In this document: positions 41,738 through 44,250 of the stretch, piece after piece
How positions within the stretch are numbered: position 1 is the stretch's first letter
Layout: each line of letters begins with the position of its first letter
Origin: Burkholderiaceae bacterium
GTDB taxonomy: Bacteria > Pseudomonadota > Gammaproteobacteria > Burkholderiales > Burkholderiaceae
Assembly (NCBI GenBank): GCA_021166835.1
Contig: JAJPEN010000072.1
Location: 1 to 44,250 of the forward strand
Direction of reading: 5' to 3'
Length of the DNA stretch: 44,250 nt
Position numbers and translations under genes: made by a program
The notes under the pieces: generated by a model
The model's input: only the letters and a program-made list of their open reading frames with translations
What the model was told of the DNA's origin: nothing
Database searches by the model: none

Positions 41738-41760
41738 TGGAATCTTGACTCAGCCGTCAA
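41733..41760. promoter_or_regulatory. Inverted GTCAA half-sites, possible TetR operator
   Basis: GTCAA at 41733-41737, TTGAC at 41745-41749 and GTCAA at 41756-41760 alternate in orientation. TTGAC-N6-GTCAA (41745-41760) is a 16-base inverted repeat, and the outer GTCAA lies inside the candidate -35. Such placement suits autoregulation by the adjacent TetR protein. Confidence 0.35.
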
Positions 41761-41899
41761 CTGATGGACCTTTCGGTTACGAAACCGTACGCTTGCCCCG
41801 TCTGCCACGATCCCGACCGTTTCTCCGGAAGCGGCCCGGTGCCGCGATCCGCGAGCGCCGAGCGAAGCGATCGTCCGCCTTCTGCAGGAGAGCGAAACC

Positions 41900-42046
41900 G
41901 TGAACGGATTCTGGATCGCCGGCATCGCGATCAACCTGATCGCGCTCGTCGTCGTCCTCGCATGGGCGATGCGCACCTGGAAGCAGGCCGACGCGCCGCG
42001 TCGGCCGCACGCAGACACGCGTCAGGGCGTCGACCCCGACTCCTGA
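41900..42046 (+). CDS. Small single-pass membrane protein, 48 residues
   Basis: Short open frame with a clear ribosome site (GCAGGAG nine bases before the GTG start). The product begins MNGFWIAGIAINLIALV, is hydrophobic from about residue 4 to 24, and then switches to a charged tail with RTWKQAD, RRPHADT and a C-terminal VDPDS. It reads as a single transmembrane helix with the tail in the cytoplasm. No family is recognised. It overlaps the 3' end of the convergent DUF2892-like gene by 25 bases. Its reality rests on the Shine-Dalgarno and the hydrophobic pattern only. Confidence 0.5.
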   Translation: MNGFWIAGIAINLIALVVVLAWAMRTWKQADAPRRPHADTRQGVDPDS

Positions 42047-42459
42047 CGCGAGTCGCCGAAGGGAAGCTCCCGCAGCGCCATCCGCTCGTCGTCGATCTCG
42101 TCGCGGGTGCGAAAGCCGAGCCGGCGCAGCAGCGGCCACGCCGGACACCATCCCTGCACCATCTGCTGCAGCTGGAACGCGCCGGCGAGCGCGGGCACGG
42201 CCGCCCAGCGGCGGTTGTCGGTGACGGCGAGCACCGAGCCCAGCAGCGCCAGCGTCGAAGCGCCCGCCGCGAGCGCACGCTCGACGTCCCATTCGCGCTC
42301 GAGCGCGCGCAGCCGGTCGGCGACTGCCCGCGGCCCCTGCCGGCCGATCATCGCCACCCGCGCCTCGGTATCGAAGCGGATGCGCCGGCCGATCTCCGCC
42401 TCGGTGTTGCACTCGACGCGCGCGACTACGGACGGCGTGGAAGGATTCGCGATCGCCAC
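42022..42459 (-). CDS. YgaP-like/DUF2892 membrane-associated protein
   Basis: Predicted 145-residue protein. An N-terminal part (NTEAEIGRRIRFDTEARVAMI) is followed by two short hydrophobic segments (ALAAGASTLALLGSVLAV and WAAVPALAGAFQLQQMVQGW) and the signature WCPAWPLLRRLGFRTRDEI, then RMALRELPFGDS. This is the DUF2892/YgaP transmembrane domain pattern, often fused to rhodaneses but here alone. Function is unknown. The GTG start at 42459 has GCGAGG upstream. It is divergent from leuS with a 120-base gap. Confidence 0.78.
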   Translation of the reverse strand: MAIANPSTPSVVARVECNTEAEIGRRIRFDTEARVAMIGRQGPRAVADRLRALEREWDVERALAAGASTLALLGSVLAVTDNRRWAAVPALAGAFQLQQMVQGWCPAWPLLRRLGFRTRDEIDDERMALRELPFGDSRQESGSTP

Positions 42460-42489
42460 GGCAGGACCTCGCTCGATTGCGGTCGTTTT

Positions 42490-42501
42490 CCCTTGCAAGG
42501 G
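42490..42501. repeat. 12-bp perfect palindrome upstream of leuS
   Basis: CCCTTGCAAGGG reads identically on both strands. It lies 31 bases ahead of the DUF2892 start (minus) and 79 bases before leuS, a place where a dimeric regulator could act on either gene. It has no loop, so an operator is more likely than a hairpin. Confidence 0.45.
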
Positions 42502-42513
42502 GAGTTCCCGGAG

Positions 42514-44250
<1,737 letters not shown>

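Larger units (their letters stand above)
41483..41899. other. 417-base intergenic region upstream of the TetR operon
   Basis: No convincing gene is seen on either strand; the open frames here are arginine-rich with no family features. The stretch is less GC-rich than the flanks. It holds the candidate TetR promoter (41709-41737), GTCAA half-sites, a TTCATGAA palindrome (41702-41709) and, at its right end, the ribosome site of the 48-residue ORF. Confidence 0.6.

Overview
This window is a GC-rich stretch of a betaproteobacterial chromosome, most likely of the order Burkholderiales. The evidence is gene content and order: xseB-ispA-dxs-folE2, a Rieske oxygenase with a rhodanese beside it, a type II (kinase-fold) ThrB followed by a BPSS1780-type membrane protein and UvrD, frequent GTG/TTG starts, and 4-base stop/start overlaps. 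No rRNA, tRNA, CRISPR array, prophage or insertion sequence was recognised. leuS runs off the right edge, and the left edge sits in a perfect inverted repeat.

Layout. 1-96: inverted repeats and short tandem repeats behind folE2. 71-4128 (minus): xseB-ispA-dxs-folE2, covering isoprenoid and folate precursors plus an exonuclease VII subunit. 4312-6904 (plus): Rieske oxygenase alpha subunit, rhodanese-type sulfurtransferase and P-loop kinase-like protein. 7084-8969: CHRD protein (plus), then GFA-family and ZIP metal transporter genes (minus). 8971-11868 (minus): polA, whose start codon overlaps that of a divergent LOG-family gene. 11867-14387 (plus): LOG, thrB and a membrane protein. 14407-17353 (minus): an OmpA-like protein and uvrD, with an awkward uvrD start. 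17545-18531 (plus): DMT/EamA exporter. 18485-24471: a divergent carbohydrate module, with GH15 and glucokinase on the minus strand and a membrane-anchored GT20 trehalose-6-P synthase plus phosphatase on the plus strand. 24517-28319 (plus): NnrS and UbiU-UbiV-UbiT, which points to oxygen-independent ubiquinone synthesis and nitrogen-oxide respiration. 28376-35042: purU, ackA with an IclR regulator, tandem Usp, EcsC-like protein and a TonB receptor closely resembling E. coli YncD/PqqU.

35107-41482 (minus) looks like an accessory block. It is a compact seven-gene unit: TetR, OsmC, an ECHDC3-like crotonase without its catalytic glutamates, a TRAP transporter (DctP, DctQ, DctM) and an acyl-CoA ligase. 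Base composition looks somewhat less GC-rich than the flanks. It reads as uptake and CoA activation of an unidentified carboxylic acid under local TetR control. After a 417-base gap come a 48-residue membrane ORF, a YgaP-like (DUF2892) protein and the start of leuS.

The strongest candidates for something not yet described are the sensor-like membrane module fused to trehalose-6-phosphate synthase, the TRAP/CoA-ligase/ECHDC3-like operon, and the Rieske-rhodanese-kinase operon. Function calls rest on recognising motifs by eye. No database search was run.
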